Below the pieces are notes generated by a model that worked only from the letters and a program-made list of their open reading frames with translations, did not search any database and was not told where the DNA came from. Below are positions 47,219-56,875 of a stretch of 64,000 bases of DNA, piece by piece. Within the stretch, counting starts at the first letter, position 1. The number at the start of each line of letters is the position of its first letter. The stretch is from Desulfovibrio desulfuricans DSM 642 (GTDB taxonomy: Bacteria; Desulfobacterota; Desulfovibrionia; Desulfovibrionales; Desulfovibrionaceae). The position numbers and the translations under genes were made by a program. The stretch lies in NCBI RefSeq assembly GCF_000420465.1, contig NZ_ATUZ01000001.1, positions 37,749 to 101,748 on the forward strand. Reading direction: 5' to 3'.

Positions 47219-47988
47219 TCCCGAATGAAAAGTGGCAGTGGTACCGAGACATGCTGTCAGTTCTTTTGCATAAGGAGCTTACAGTACGGTATAAGGGAAG
47301 TTTGCTGGGCTTTGTTTGGTCTTTACTGAACCCGTTGGCGCAGGCACTGGTTTTTTATGTTGTATTCAACGTTTACATGCGGTTCCAGATAGAACACTAC
47401 CTGGTAACCCTGCTTGCAGCGATGTTTCCTTGGCAATGGTTTGTCAACTGCGTCAATGAAGGGCCGCACTGCTTTAGCGGGAACCCCACGCTGATAAAAA
47501 AAGTGGCCTTCCCTCGGCAGGCTATCCCTCTTGTCATGAATCTGCAGAATATGGTGCATTTTTGCATAGCATTGCCAATCTATGTTGTTTTTATGCTCGC
47601 AGACGGACTTCGCCCCGGTCTGATCTGGCTAGCAGGAGTTCCGCTTTTGCTGCTTCTGACGCTAGTCACAATCTATGGCATCTCACTTTTTCTTGGCTCT
47701 CTAAACCTTTTCTTCCGTGATCTCGGCAATTTGACCGTCATACTTACGCAAATTGCCTTTTTTGGCACGCCGATAATGTACACTCTGGCCCAGGTTCCTG
47801 AGCAATATTACTGGTGCTTTAAGGCAAACCCATCAGCTCCTATTATAATCTGCTGGCGGTCTCTTTTACTCGAAAATTCAATCAATCTAGAATTTTTGCC
47901 TTTTGCAGTATTATTTGCAGTATTTTTTCTCATTCTAGGACTTTTATGTTTTAAAAAACTCCAGCATCGTTTTGCGGAGGCCCTCTAA
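47215..47988 (+). CDS. wzm: Polysaccharide ABC transporter, permease
   Basis: A 257-residue membrane protein of the ABC-2 type (Wzm/KpsM/TagG), with six predicted helices. The N-terminal amphipathic stretch has HKELTVRYKGSLLGFVWSLL, the family hallmark, and NLFFRDLGNLTVILTQIAFF lies before the last helices. It forms the inner-membrane channel for export of an undecaprenyl-linked polysaccharide together with the ATPase encoded next. ATGA overlap with the ligase and TAATG overlap with the ATPase gene. Confidence 0.9.
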   Translation: MIPNEKWQWYRDMLSVLLHKELTVRYKGSLLGFVWSLLNPLAQALVFYVVFNVYMRFQIEHYLVTLLAAMFPWQWFVNCVNEGPHCFSGNPTLIKKVAFPRQAIPLVMNLQNMVHFCIALPIYVVFMLADGLRPGLIWLAGVPLLLLLTLVTIYGISLFLGSLNLFFRDLGNLTVILTQIAFFGTPIMYTLAQVPEQYYWCFKANPSAPIIICWRSLLLENSINLEFLPFAVLFAVFFLILGLLCFKKLQHRFAEAL

Positions 47989-48884
47989 TGTCTGACACTG
48001 TAATCCGCTTTGACGATGTCTATAAAAGCTACCCATCATACAATCAAATTACTGGTGGAATAAAAAGTTTTTTATTCCACCTTCCGCAGGCAATAAAAGA
48101 ACTCAACAGTCGTAGAGCAGCACTGGAAGGCATCAGTTTTTCCATACACAAAGGGGAAAAATTCGGCTTTATTGGTAAGAATGGCGCGGGCAAATCGACC
48201 ACGCTAGGTCTCATTGCTGGGGTTCTCACACCAGACAAGGGGAGTGTGCAGATCAACGGCCGGGTGTCCCCCCTGTTGGAACTGGGCGCGGGTTTCCACC
48301 CGGAACTTTCTGGTCGCGCCAACATCCTCCTGAACGGTGTATTGATGGGGTTAACAAAACAAGAAGTTCTTGCCCACGAGCAAAAAATAATTGAATTCGC
48401 AGAAATTGGAGAATTCATAGACCAGCCAGTCCGGACTTACTCATCCGGCATGTATGCAAAACTGGGATTTGCCATAGTAGCCAATTTGAAGCCAGAAATT
48501 CTTCTACTTGATGAAATTCTGGCAGTCGGTGATATCCGCTTTCAACAAAAATGCGGCAAGGTCTTTGAGAATTTTAAAAATAACCCTGAAGTTACCATGA
48601 TTTTGGTTTCCCATGCCCTGGAGAGTGTAAAACAATATTGCACACGAGCTGCCTGGATTGAAGACAAAAAAATCAAGATGGTCGGGCCAGCGGATGAAGT
48701 TGTTGAAGCATATGAACAGGCAAACGCGTTGCCGTACAGCGCGGAACGAGTCCGCACAGAAAGATTGCGCACACCACATCCTCGCCACAAAATACAAAAA
48801 AGATGGGGGGGAGCTTTTTGTGCCAGAAAGGTAGCGTCTAAAATGCATCTAACGCAAAAAGATAACATAGACAGGAAGATTTAA
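47988..48884 (+). CDS. wzt: Polysaccharide ABC transporter, ATPase
   Basis: A 298-residue ATPase of the Wzt/KpsT/TagH type. Walker A GKNGAGKSTTLGLIAG, signature TYSSGMYAKLGFAIV, Walker B ILLLDEILAVGD and the switch VSHALESV are present, as is the PLLELGAGFHPELSGR region of this group. After the ATPase core (to about residue 245) only a basic tail of about 50 residues follows. The carbohydrate-binding C-terminal domain of large Wzt proteins is absent, so recognition of a modified chain end is not expected here. Confidence 0.9.
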   Translation: MSDTVIRFDDVYKSYPSYNQITGGIKSFLFHLPQAIKELNSRRAALEGISFSIHKGEKFGFIGKNGAGKSTTLGLIAGVLTPDKGSVQINGRVSPLLELGAGFHPELSGRANILLNGVLMGLTKQEVLAHEQKIIEFAEIGEFIDQPVRTYSSGMYAKLGFAIVANLKPEILLLDEILAVGDIRFQQKCGKVFENFKNNPEVTMILVSHALESVKQYCTRAAWIEDKKIKMVGPADEVVEAYEQANALPYSAERVRTERLRTPHPRHKIQKRWGGAFCARKVASKMHLTQKDNIDRKI

Positions 48885-48885
48885 C

Positions 48886-51021
48886 ATGTTGGACATCGGT
48901 GTTGTCATCCCACAATTATCCAAATACGGCGGCGCAGAGCGTCTTGTCGTAGAATGCATCACGCGCTGGCAACATAAGCACAAAATAACAATTTATGCAG
49001 AACGTTTTAACTCTGAGATGCTTGAGGAGCACGGCATTGGCCGCGATGTAGCACTTCGCACACTTTCTCCTCAAATTGAAGGAAACACATATTCTTTTTT
49101 GCTAAACGCTACATTCACGCCAAAACTATGGAGCGGAGAAATTGGGCAGCACGATGTGTACAATACACACCTGTGGCCGCTACATTTATTAGATCTAGAA
49201 CCTGCGGTGTGGTACCCACACGAACCACTCAGAATGCTTTATGACTTAAAAAATGATAAAGACCTCATTTCTATAACTAGTGAAGAGGAAAGAAGAGTTC
49301 ATATTTATCCTAAATATAATTATGATAATGTAAATAAATCTTTTTTCCAGCCAATGTTGCGGTCAGCTTCATCTTTTGACAAGACAGGAAACCCTTTTCG
49401 CATTGTTGCTAATAGTAAATATTGTGCTTCATACATCGAATCAGTATATGGAAGGCAAGCAAGCCGTGTAGTTTACCCTGGCGTAACTGTTGAAGATTTT
49501 TTGCCACCAATAGCCAATGAGTATATTCTTACAATAGCACAACTTTGGCCCCATAAACGTATCCACCTAATTCTGCAAAGCATGCGTTTGATGGATAATA
49601 TGCAACTATATATCGTGGGGAGTGGTCCTGAAAAGCAACAACTTATACGCCAAGCGAAAGAACTTGGAGTGTATGACAGAACATTTTTTCTCTCTGACCT
49701 CACAAACCACGAAATCCAGATAGTCTTTTCACGTGCATTGGCAGTAGTCTTCATGCCGGTGAGAGAACCTTTTGGTATCGTTGCACTAGAGGCCATGGCT
49801 GCAGCAAAACCATTGGTTGCAGTCAACGAGGGCGGTTATATTGAAGTAGTAGATGACCGCTGCTCGTTCCTCATTCCTCCCCACGCAGATGTACTGGCCG
49901 AAAAGCTATTGTGGCTCAAACAGCACCCGCTGGAGTCCGCTGCAATGGGAGTCCACGGTCGTGAATTGGCACAGCAATACAGCTGGGATCGCACAGCAAA
50001 AGAACTGCTAGAAGAATTAGAAGACGCCCATGACGCGTGGAAAAACAAAAATTCTTTGCAGCTAACCAGCTCAAATGATGGTCCTATTTTCGGCGCCCAT
50101 TACTATGGCTGGTACGGGAATGGACTGGGAAGCGAGCACTGGAATGACTCTGCCGAAACTGGCACAGTAACGGAAATGCCGCAACTTGGTTATTATAGTT
50201 CTACAAGTGGCGATATACTTGAGCAGCACTTACATATGGCAGAGAATGTGGGGTTAGATTTTTTCTTCTTTAACCTGCACATCAATAGCAATGGCCCAAT
50301 TCAGCGAGAAATGGAGGCTTTTAGCCTTATGCTGGAGAGAGCGGCCTACTTGAAATCATCTGTCAAAATTTGTCTACAGCTATGTCTCTACGATTGCACG
50401 GAAGCGATACTTGAAAAAATTTGGATAACACTATTCAGCAAGGTGTTTCGTCATCCAAACTACCAACAATTCAAAGGTAAACCACTTCTTTCAATTTTTT
50501 GGACAGGTCAGTACGATGGAGACGTCGCATTTTTGAAAAATCTGCGAAAACACTCTGCACCCGTTACATTGTTAGCCTCCAGCCTTCGCCTGTACCCACC
50601 GCATGAGGAGCCCGCACTGACCTTTGGCGCGTTTGATGGGTGGTCGCTATTTTCTCCTCTGGAATTGGCTTCTCCAGAGCATAGAGAAAAACTCTGGAGA
50701 GAGGCATACAGCCATGCCAGCGCAGGACAGCAAGGCATCCGATGCTTTACAGTTTCCCCTGGCTACGATGACACAGCGCTTGTTGCCTCCGCGCGTCAGT
50801 GGAATTCCCACCGCAATGTTCCGCGTGAGGATGGCAAGGTCTATCGCCAAATGTGGGACACCGCCTACACGCTCCCTCAACCACCTGATATAATGATAAT
50901 TTCTACTTTCAATGAATTCCACGAGAACACTCAAATAGAATCCACGGTCAGCTCTGGTTCACAATACCTTGAACTAACACGTAGCGCCATCAAAAGAGGG
51001 AAAGACACATGGAAAAAATGA
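48886..51021 (+). CDS. Fused family 4 glycosyltransferase and WbsX-like (GH99-like) protein
   Basis: A 711-residue two-domain protein. Residues about 1-385 are a GT4 transferase with PQLSKYGGAERLVVECITRW, IAQLWPHKRIHLILQSMRLM and REPFGIVALEAMAAAKP. Residues about 395-705 are a WbsX-type domain, related to GH99 endo-mannosidases: FGAHYYGWYGNGLG, FFFNLHINSNGPIQREMEAF, and the closing STFNEFHENTQIES. WbsX proteins occur in O-antigen and capsule loci and are annotated as glycosyltransferases, though the fold is that of a glycosidase. The start has AGGAAG upstream, and 13 nt at the end overlap the next gene. Confidence 0.82.
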   Translation: MLDIGVVIPQLSKYGGAERLVVECITRWQHKHKITIYAERFNSEMLEEHGIGRDVALRTLSPQIEGNTYSFLLNATFTPKLWSGEIGQHDVYNTHLWPLHLLDLEPAVWYPHEPLRMLYDLKNDKDLISITSEEERRVHIYPKYNYDNVNKSFFQPMLRSASSFDKTGNPFRIVANSKYCASYIESVYGRQASRVVYPGVTVEDFLPPIANEYILTIAQLWPHKRIHLILQSMRLMDNMQLYIVGSGPEKQQLIRQAKELGVYDRTFFLSDLTNHEIQIVFSRALAVVFMPVREPFGIVALEAMAAAKPLVAVNEGGYIEVVDDRCSFLIPPHADVLAEKLLWLKQHPLESAAMGVHGRELAQQYSWDRTAKELLEELEDAHDAWKNKNSLQLTSSNDGPIFGAHYYGWYGNGLGSEHWNDSAETGTVTEMPQLGYYSSTSGDILEQHLHMAENVGLDFFFFNLHINSNGPIQREMEAFSLMLERAAYLKSSVKICLQLCLYDCTEAILEKIWITLFSKVFRHPNYQQFKGKPLLSIFWTGQYDGDVAFLKNLRKHSAPVTLLASSLRLYPPHEEPALTFGAFDGWSLFSPLELASPEHREKLWREAYSHASAGQQGIRCFTVSPGYDDTALVASARQWNSHRNVPREDGKVYRQMWDTAYTLPQPPDIMIISTFNEFHENTQIESTVSSGSQYLELTRSAIKRGKDTWKK

Positions 51022-52769
51022 GTCATCCCACCCCTGCATATCTTGTGATTGACGAAAATGAGTTTGCGTTTTCTGACAAAGACGAAATTGCTTTTCGAGT
51101 TTTTCCAAAGGGAGAAGCCCTAACATCTGGCAATGTCTTCATTGTGGATATTTATGCTGCGGATGACCATTCACACCCTAACGGACACGCAGGCTGGTGG
51201 GAATATCCCCTGACTGGCAGTACTTCAGTGGACGTTCGCGTAACGTGCACGGAAAAAGGGTTAACAACTTTTTTTAATGGAGAGTCCGCACAGACCTTTT
51301 GGCAAAACGACAAATTTCACATTGCAGGACGCACCCTCATTATGCACCTTGTTGTCAGAGAATGGCGCTCGACAACTATTCTTTTTAATGATCCCATCAG
51401 TCTTTACCCCGATCAAAAAAAACTTGAAGCAAGCAAACCATGCGTTAACCTGGGCGATCTGCCAGATGACATGCCGTTACGATGGTTCATCTGGCCTGCG
51501 CAACAAAGGGTGAAGATTGTTTTTGGGTCTTTAAACTCGAAAGGTTCGCAAACACTGTGTCGTCAGCTAGCTGTACTGCTAAGCAAAAACAATATTTCAT
51601 TTAAAATTTATGCGCACGAGTACAGCAACACACAGCGCAAGTCAGTTCAGCCCGTTGAATATCTTTGCCATGATGCAAAAAAAGAAGACCTCATTTTTTT
51701 TGTACTAGCAGAAGGTGGCCCAGCGTTATCTATCGTTGCAAACTTGTCGTGTAAAAAAATTCTCTACCACATGCACCTTCCGGACTATAGAAGGTATCAG
51801 GCATTTGACGCCGAGTTTGCAAGGAAGCTCGAAGAATTAGCTGACCAACAACATCTGATAATGAAATTTGACGGCATATGCTATGAATCAGAATACACTA
51901 AAAAGATTGTAACCCAGTCTTTATACAAGCAAGCATCTCTGAGCCTGTTAGAGGAGTGGGGAGCATGCCAAACACCCGATGGAATAGTGACCATAAGCCC
52001 CATTGGCATTTGTGACAAAAATTCAAACTCGCCGAAATGCTCAACAGAAACACTTTTCTGCACTCTGCCCAAAGGAAGTCCAGAATTTCTGCCTCAACGC
52101 TTGGCGCTCACTATGACAAAACCAGGCATTCCACAATCGCTAGGGAGTTTTCCACCTTCACTCTGGCGCAAAAATTGGGATAAAATAAATGAAGAGGAAT
52201 GTCACCATCCTGAAATGTTTATCCTTTCCGTTGGTTCTTTCCGCCCGGACAGACATCATGAAACAACCCTTCAAATCTTTGCCGAAGTTGCAAAACAGCA
52301 TCCGTCTCTAGGTCTTGTTATTGCGGGATGGCCTTTTATCAATGGCTACTGGGATTATTTACGCTTCTTGCGCGAAAACATATATTCCCAGTACGCTTCG
52401 AGGATTGTTTTTTTGCAAAGCTGTAACGAAGGACAACTAAAGTACCTTTATAAAAGAGCAAAGCTCTTTTTTAGTGCGTGTAGTCACGAAGGATACAGTG
52501 GATCAATCATTGACGCGCTCTCATTCAAATTACCAATAGTAGCCCGGCAAACAACGTCTACAGCGAGCCTGCTAGGACAGTCAGGGTTACAGTTTAACAC
52601 AAGCATACAACATTCTGACATTGCTCATGACATATTAAATATCTGCTTAGACAGTAATTTTCACAAATCTATCGTTACCAATCAGGAAAAAAATATGCGC
52701 CAAAGAAAATTCCTTTCCGCAAACATTTTTTTTGAATCACTTCAAAAAACAACTTTGCAAAAAAATTAA
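51009..52769 (+). CDS. Family 4 glycosyltransferase with unrecognised N-terminal extension
   Basis: A 586-residue protein. The C-terminal GT4 donor domain (about 390-575) has FILSVGSFRPDRHHETTLQI, LVIAGWPFINGYWDYL and CSHEGYSGSIIDALSFKLPI. The N-terminal 140 residues (from AYLVIDENEFAFSDKDEIAF) look beta-rich and match no family I know; the middle forms the acceptor domain. It starts within the end of the GT4-WbsX gene. AT-rich like the genes following. The extension is the first of a series of such extensions in five adjacent genes. Confidence 0.75.
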   Translation: MEKMSHPTPAYLVIDENEFAFSDKDEIAFRVFPKGEALTSGNVFIVDIYAADDHSHPNGHAGWWEYPLTGSTSVDVRVTCTEKGLTTFFNGESAQTFWQNDKFHIAGRTLIMHLVVREWRSTTILFNDPISLYPDQKKLEASKPCVNLGDLPDDMPLRWFIWPAQQRVKIVFGSLNSKGSQTLCRQLAVLLSKNNISFKIYAHEYSNTQRKSVQPVEYLCHDAKKEDLIFFVLAEGGPALSIVANLSCKKILYHMHLPDYRRYQAFDAEFARKLEELADQQHLIMKFDGICYESEYTKKIVTQSLYKQASLSLLEEWGACQTPDGIVTISPIGICDKNSNSPKCSTETLFCTLPKGSPEFLPQRLALTMTKPGIPQSLGSFPPSLWRKNWDKINEEECHHPEMFILSVGSFRPDRHHETTLQIFAEVAKQHPSLGLVIAGWPFINGYWDYLRFLRENIYSQYASRIVFLQSCNEGQLKYLYKRAKLFFSACSHEGYSGSIIDALSFKLPIVARQTTSTASLLGQSGLQFNTSIQHSDIAHDILNICLDSNFHKSIVTNQEKNMRQRKFLSANIFFESLQKTTLQKN

Positions 52770-52847
52770 CGTGAAAAAGACACGAAGTAAAATTCAAAAT
52801 ATTCACAAGGAATGATCTTTTTCATTCAAGCGACTAAAGGATTAACG

Positions 52848-54131
52848 ATGTTCAAGCTATTACCGCATTTAAATATCACTTATGAATTCGATGGAAGAGT
52901 AAATTTTGTTTGGCTTCCCCAAAAAACACAATTACAAATACCGGCAACAACAAAAAATTGTTTTTTTGAATTGCGATTGGGTTACCCCTTTGATGATCCA
53001 TTGAAGAAAGCACTCATATCTAACCAATCAGGAAACTTTGACGACTTTGAGTTAGCAATACACAAAGGATGGCAAAGTTATTTTATTCCACTGTCGGAAA
53101 ATAGCAAAGAACAAATGCTTACCATATCTTTTTCGCATAGTTTGGAATGTAAAGGAGATTCAAGATTTTTAGGAGCAATGCTCTCATATTGGGCAATAAC
53201 AGACAACATCGAGAGAGTTGAAGAAATAGCCTCAATCAATGAAATTATTTCACATGCAGTAAACCTTCGCGATGAAGAGGATACAACTGAAACGTGGGTT
53301 TCCACCCTGCATGGATTAGTAACACATGAACAAGATCAATTTTACCAAAAAAAGGCACTCCCTCCAATCAACATTGACCAAAATGATGTTTTACAGTCTT
53401 TAAGTGTCGATTGTAAGCGTGAAATATTATTATCAAACAACATTAAAAGAGGTTCGTCTGTTCTGGAAATCGGCTGCGGTAAAGGGACGCTGGGATTTCT
53501 ATCTCAAAACGATATAAAACTTACAGCCATCGACCTGTCTATAGAAAACTGCAGAGTAGCCCTCAAGCGCGGATACACCTCTTGCCTGACCGCATCTGCA
53601 GAGCAAATTCCCTTTCCGGATGACAGCTTCGACTATGTAGTTTCTGCTGATGTATTTGGACACATCCCTGTTGAAAAAAAACGAAATTGCCTTGAAGAGA
53701 TTTCAAGAGTATTGAAAAGCAATGGAACAACGATTCATTTTATTGAAACAGACAAGTTTGACCCCACAGTACTCTCTCCTTCTGACTACGCGAGAATGGT
53801 ACTTGTTGATGGGCATATAGGTATTGAACCGTTAGATCACACAATTAAACTCTTTTCGTCATATTTTTCTGTAATTAGCTCTCAGCTCATAGGAAATAGT
53901 TTTATGTCAGCTAAGCATTGGCTGCGAGCCCATGATTTATATGGAGACAACCTGCCAGGAGAACTCGTTTCTTTCCTGCAAAATGCTAGCGCCGAAGAAT
54001 TTGCAGCATTTAACCTCGGAAGCGGGATATCATTCTGGCGCTCGCTACAAGCAGGCATGAAAACAATGTGCTCGGGGGGAATGCTGTTTATTATATGCAA
54101 GAAAACTGATGGGAAAGTAAAAATGTCATAA
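52848..54131 (+). CDS. SAM-dependent class I methyltransferase with N-terminal extension
   Basis: A 427-residue protein. Residues 201-330 are a class I methyltransferase (methyltransferase 11 type): VLEIGCGKGTLGFL (205-218), LTAIDLSIENC, AEQIPFPDDSFDYVVSADVF and the ISRVLKSNGT strand. The first 130 residues look beta-rich and carry the motif GDSRFLGAML (103-112), also seen in the TylF-like protein two genes on (GDERELGICI). The chosen ATG has AAAGGA upstream; an ATG at 52812 has no spacing to its site. Probably methylates a sugar or phosphate of the glycan. Confidence 0.75.
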   Translation: MFKLLPHLNITYEFDGRVNFVWLPQKTQLQIPATTKNCFFELRLGYPFDDPLKKALISNQSGNFDDFELAIHKGWQSYFIPLSENSKEQMLTISFSHSLECKGDSRFLGAMLSYWAITDNIERVEEIASINEIISHAVNLRDEEDTTETWVSTLHGLVTHEQDQFYQKKALPPINIDQNDVLQSLSVDCKREILLSNNIKRGSSVLEIGCGKGTLGFLSQNDIKLTAIDLSIENCRVALKRGYTSCLTASAEQIPFPDDSFDYVVSADVFGHIPVEKKRNCLEEISRVLKSNGTTIHFIETDKFDPTVLSPSDYARMVLVDGHIGIEPLDHTIKLFSSYFSVISSQLIGNSFMSAKHWLRAHDLYGDNLPGELVSFLQNASAEEFAAFNLGSGISFWRSLQAGMKTMCSGGMLFIICKKTDGKVKMS

Positions 54132-54198
54132 CACTTAAAGAATGAAGATAGCACTTGGTAGGGACAACAATATTCATATACCACTAGGCAGGAATACA

Positions 54199-55431
54199 AT
54201 GAAATACGCTGAATACCAATACATTGATATTATATATTCGACCGACAATCCCGGAGTATTAGAGGTTGCCTCTCCAGACGGAAATATTGTTTTTTCAGCC
54301 GACATATTGCCAGGCCTCAGTAATTTTTTGGCCCTCAGAATCCCTCAAAATATTTCTTTCGAGACTTGCACAATAAATAGCACTGGCAACTTAAAAATTT
54401 TTGATATGAAGGTTCGGAAAAATTTTTTTGATTTTTTTAATTTCAAACAGAAATATAACACCGAAACAATATGTAGCGACCTGCAATATCAAGAATGCAC
54501 AAATAAAATACGAAGTGGTATTACTTTCTTCGTAACCTATAAGTGCACATACAAATGCCCTTTTTGTTGGCAACGCGCAGAAACTACCAGCTATGCAGCC
54601 CAGAAAAATATAGACTTTGATCCGGCTAAGCTTGCACAAACATTTAACAGACTGCTGCCCGCATTTATCTATTTTACCGGGGGCGAGCCAACTTTGTACA
54701 AGCATCTTTTCCCTATGATCAGTATGCTTGACCCTCAAATCAAATGCAGAATAACAAGCAATCTTGGCCCCTCATTTGATGTGGACAAATTCATATCACG
54801 TATTGATCCAGACCGATTTGAAATGCTGATGTTTAGTTATCACCCGTCAGAAACAACAAAGGCTCAGTTTCTTGAAAAAATAGATAAACTAATTTTGAAT
54901 GGATTTACCAAAATACTCGTTGAATCGGTGCTTTATTCGAGCGACATCCCAAGCCTGCTTGAGATCAAAGATGACCTGGAAACCCGCAACATAATCAGAC
55001 GCTACGACACATGCTGTTTGCCAAATGGCAAACAGCATGTCCTGTCGGACAAAGCGAAAGAGATGACTCAAGAACTGCAAGACATCGGCATGCAGGAACA
55101 AGCGGATAACAGCATGGCTTTGCAGCAATCTGGAAATATGTTTGCAAACAAACAGTCATTAATACTGTGCCCCGCTGGTCATAAAAATTTCCATATAGAT
55201 CCGGCTGGGGATGTCTACCCTTGCATGAGTGCCCTTGACCGCTCTAAACTTTTTGGGAAATGGGCATTACCTCATTACCAACCAATCGGCAACATTCAAG
55301 ATCCCAATTTTGACTACCTTTCAGAACCAATTATTTGTTGGGAGGCATTCCGCTGCTCGGCATGTGACTATGAAGCTCTTCAATCAGGATGGCGGTACCT
55401 TGATGAAGCCCATCCCCCTTTGCCAGAATAG
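54199..55431 (+). CDS. Radical SAM protein with SPASM-like cysteine tail
   Basis: A 410-residue radical SAM enzyme. Cluster-binding C116, C120 and C123 form CTYKC plus PFC (C-x3-C-x2-C). FIYFTGGEPTLYKH binds SAM. The C-terminal part has CPAGHKNFHIDPAGDVYPC and later CSACDYE, as in SPASM auxiliary-cluster domains. The first 80 residues are an unrelated, probably beta-rich extension. The ATG at 54199 has CAGGAA upstream; an ATG at 54142 without a good site would add 19 residues. A perfect 15-bp hairpin lies inside the gene. Substrate unknown; glycan modification is inference from context. Confidence 0.75.
   Translation: MKYAEYQYIDIIYSTDNPGVLEVASPDGNIVFSADILPGLSNFLALRIPQNISFETCTINSTGNLKIFDMKVRKNFFDFFNFKQKYNTETICSDLQYQECTNKIRSGITFFVTYKCTYKCPFCWQRAETTSYAAQKNIDFDPAKLAQTFNRLLPAFIYFTGGEPTLYKHLFPMISMLDPQIKCRITSNLGPSFDVDKFISRIDPDRFEMLMFSYHPSETTKAQFLEKIDKLILNGFTKILVESVLYSSDIPSLLEIKDDLETRNIIRRYDTCCLPNGKQHVLSDKAKEMTQELQDIGMQEQADNSMALQQSGNMFANKQSLILCPAGHKNFHIDPAGDVYPCMSALDRSKLFGKWALPHYQPIGNIQDPNFDYLSEPIICWEAFRCSACDYEALQSGWRYLDEAHPPLPE
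55009..55040. repeat. Perfect 15-bp hairpin inside the radical SAM gene
   Basis: ACATGCTGTTTGCCA and TGGCAAACAGCATGT, separated by two A, form an uninterrupted inverted repeat within coding sequence. No T run follows, so it is not a simple terminator. Confidence 0.8.
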
Positions 55432-55504
55432 TTAGCCCGCACTTTTAGCAAATTTCTAAAAAATTATTCAGCACCTTCAACTACAGCACCCCAAGAGGAA
55501 TCCT

Positions 55505-56593
55505 ATGAACTCTACCACAGAGAACGCTTATTCTTTATTTTCAGGTACTTACAACAAAGAATTTGATAAAGAAGATGTATTTTTTTGGACAAAAAGACAA
55601 TTTTCTTTATGTATTCCTCGAAATTATAGTGGAATGATCTTTGAGGTTCATTCACTTGAGAATATGGAAATAACAATAATCAGACCGTCTGGGAAGCAAG
55701 ATAAATTTTTTGTTTCAAATCGATGGTCAAGATGTGGCATTCTATTTGACGATAATGAAGATTTTTTACTCTTTTCCTGTTCTAATACTGTTTTCGCGGC
55801 TGGCGATGAAAGAGAATTAGGCATTTGTATTAAAAACATCGTGCTCAGTTCGGAGCGTGAGAAAGTCAAAAGTGCAAAATTTGAAAATTTGAAAAATTTT
55901 GGCAATGAAAGCTATGCAATTGCATGGCCAATGACGATAGACCATATTGCTGAAACTTCGATTCAAGATTGGCCCGAGACAATGGACTATACACGATATA
56001 GGTCTTTTGAACTACATCTTCAACACGTCTCACAAAATAAAATTCCTGGAGTCGCTGCTGAAGTTGGAGTATATTTAGCTGGTACTGCTGCAATAATTAA
56101 TAGATACCTTCCAGATAAAAATATTTATCTATATGATACCTTTCAGGGTTTTGACATGCGCGACGTGGAGATAGAGTTAAGCAACAGTGATGTATCAATT
56201 GAACACCTCGATACATTGGATTACTGTAATGCATCCAAGAAAGTAGACGATCCTGTTGCCGCATGCCTAGAAAGAATGCCAAACAAAGATAAAGTAATTA
56301 TTAGAAAGGGGTATTTTCCAGAAACAGCTGCAACTGATCTTGATTTAACATTTTCATTTGTCTCAATTGACTGTGATCTGTACAAACCAATACTTGATTG
56401 TCTTGATTTTTTTTATCCTAGACTGAATTCTGGGGGATATATATTTATACATGATTACAATTCTGAAACGTTATTTGGTGCAAGGAGAGCTTTACAAGAG
56501 TTTGAGGCAAAACTATCAATGTCTAATCCTCCAAAAAAGATTGTTAAATTTTATTTAACTGACAGGTATGGAAGTGTAATTATATCAAAATAG
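55505..56593 (+). CDS. TylF-like O-methyltransferase with N-terminal extension
   Basis: A 362-residue protein. Residues about 145-360 belong to the TylF/MycF (macrocin O-methyltransferase) family: GVAAEVGVYLAGTAAIINRY, IYLYDTFQGFDMRD, RKGYFPETAA, FSFVSIDCDLYKPILDCLDF and YIFIHDYNSETLFGARRAL. The first 120 residues are a separate beta-rich domain with GDERELGICIKNIV. The family methylates sugar hydroxyls in a metal-dependent way. AAGAGGAA precedes the ATG. Very AT-rich, and followed by a 282-nt gap with a large hairpin. Confidence 0.8.
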   Translation: MNSTTENAYSLFSGTYNKEFDKEDVFFWTKRQFSLCIPRNYSGMIFEVHSLENMEITIIRPSGKQDKFFVSNRWSRCGILFDDNEDFLLFSCSNTVFAAGDERELGICIKNIVLSSEREKVKSAKFENLKNFGNESYAIAWPMTIDHIAETSIQDWPETMDYTRYRSFELHLQHVSQNKIPGVAAEVGVYLAGTAAIINRYLPDKNIYLYDTFQGFDMRDVEIELSNSDVSIEHLDTLDYCNASKKVDDPVAACLERMPNKDKVIIRKGYFPETAATDLDLTFSFVSIDCDLYKPILDCLDFFYPRLNSGGYIFIHDYNSETLFGARRALQEFEAKLSMSNPPKKIVKFYLTDRYGSVIISK

Positions 56594-56671
56594 ATGTCTG
56601 AAATAAATATAAAATGATACTATTAGATATTTTTAATTTTTTCGCGTGCCCTAAAAAAATGTTTCAGTGAA

Positions 56672-56728
56672 AATAGTAATAGTGTCCATATTCCTCAGAC
56701 GCTGAGAAATAAGTACACTATTACTATT
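56672..56728. repeat. 57-nt near-perfect hairpin in an intergenic gap
   Basis: Outer arms AATAGTAATAGTGT and ACACTATTACTATT pair over 14 bp. The inner 13 nt on each side pair at ten positions, ending in CTCAG-ACG-CTGAG with a 3-nt loop, so 24 of 27 positions match. It sits 79 nt after the TylF-like gene and 147 nt before the next. No long T run follows. It may be a processing or attenuation signal, a structured RNA or a small mobile element. Confidence 0.8.
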
Positions 56729-56875
56729 TATTTGAAATATCAGTCAGCTATACTCACTCTCCGGTGAGGCATACCAATGTAGCGACTGGAAAACATTAGT
56801 GTTACAAGTTGTTCAGTTGAAGTTACATATGTCTTCAAGAAATTTAGAGAAAATTAAAATTGTGGAGTAGCATAT

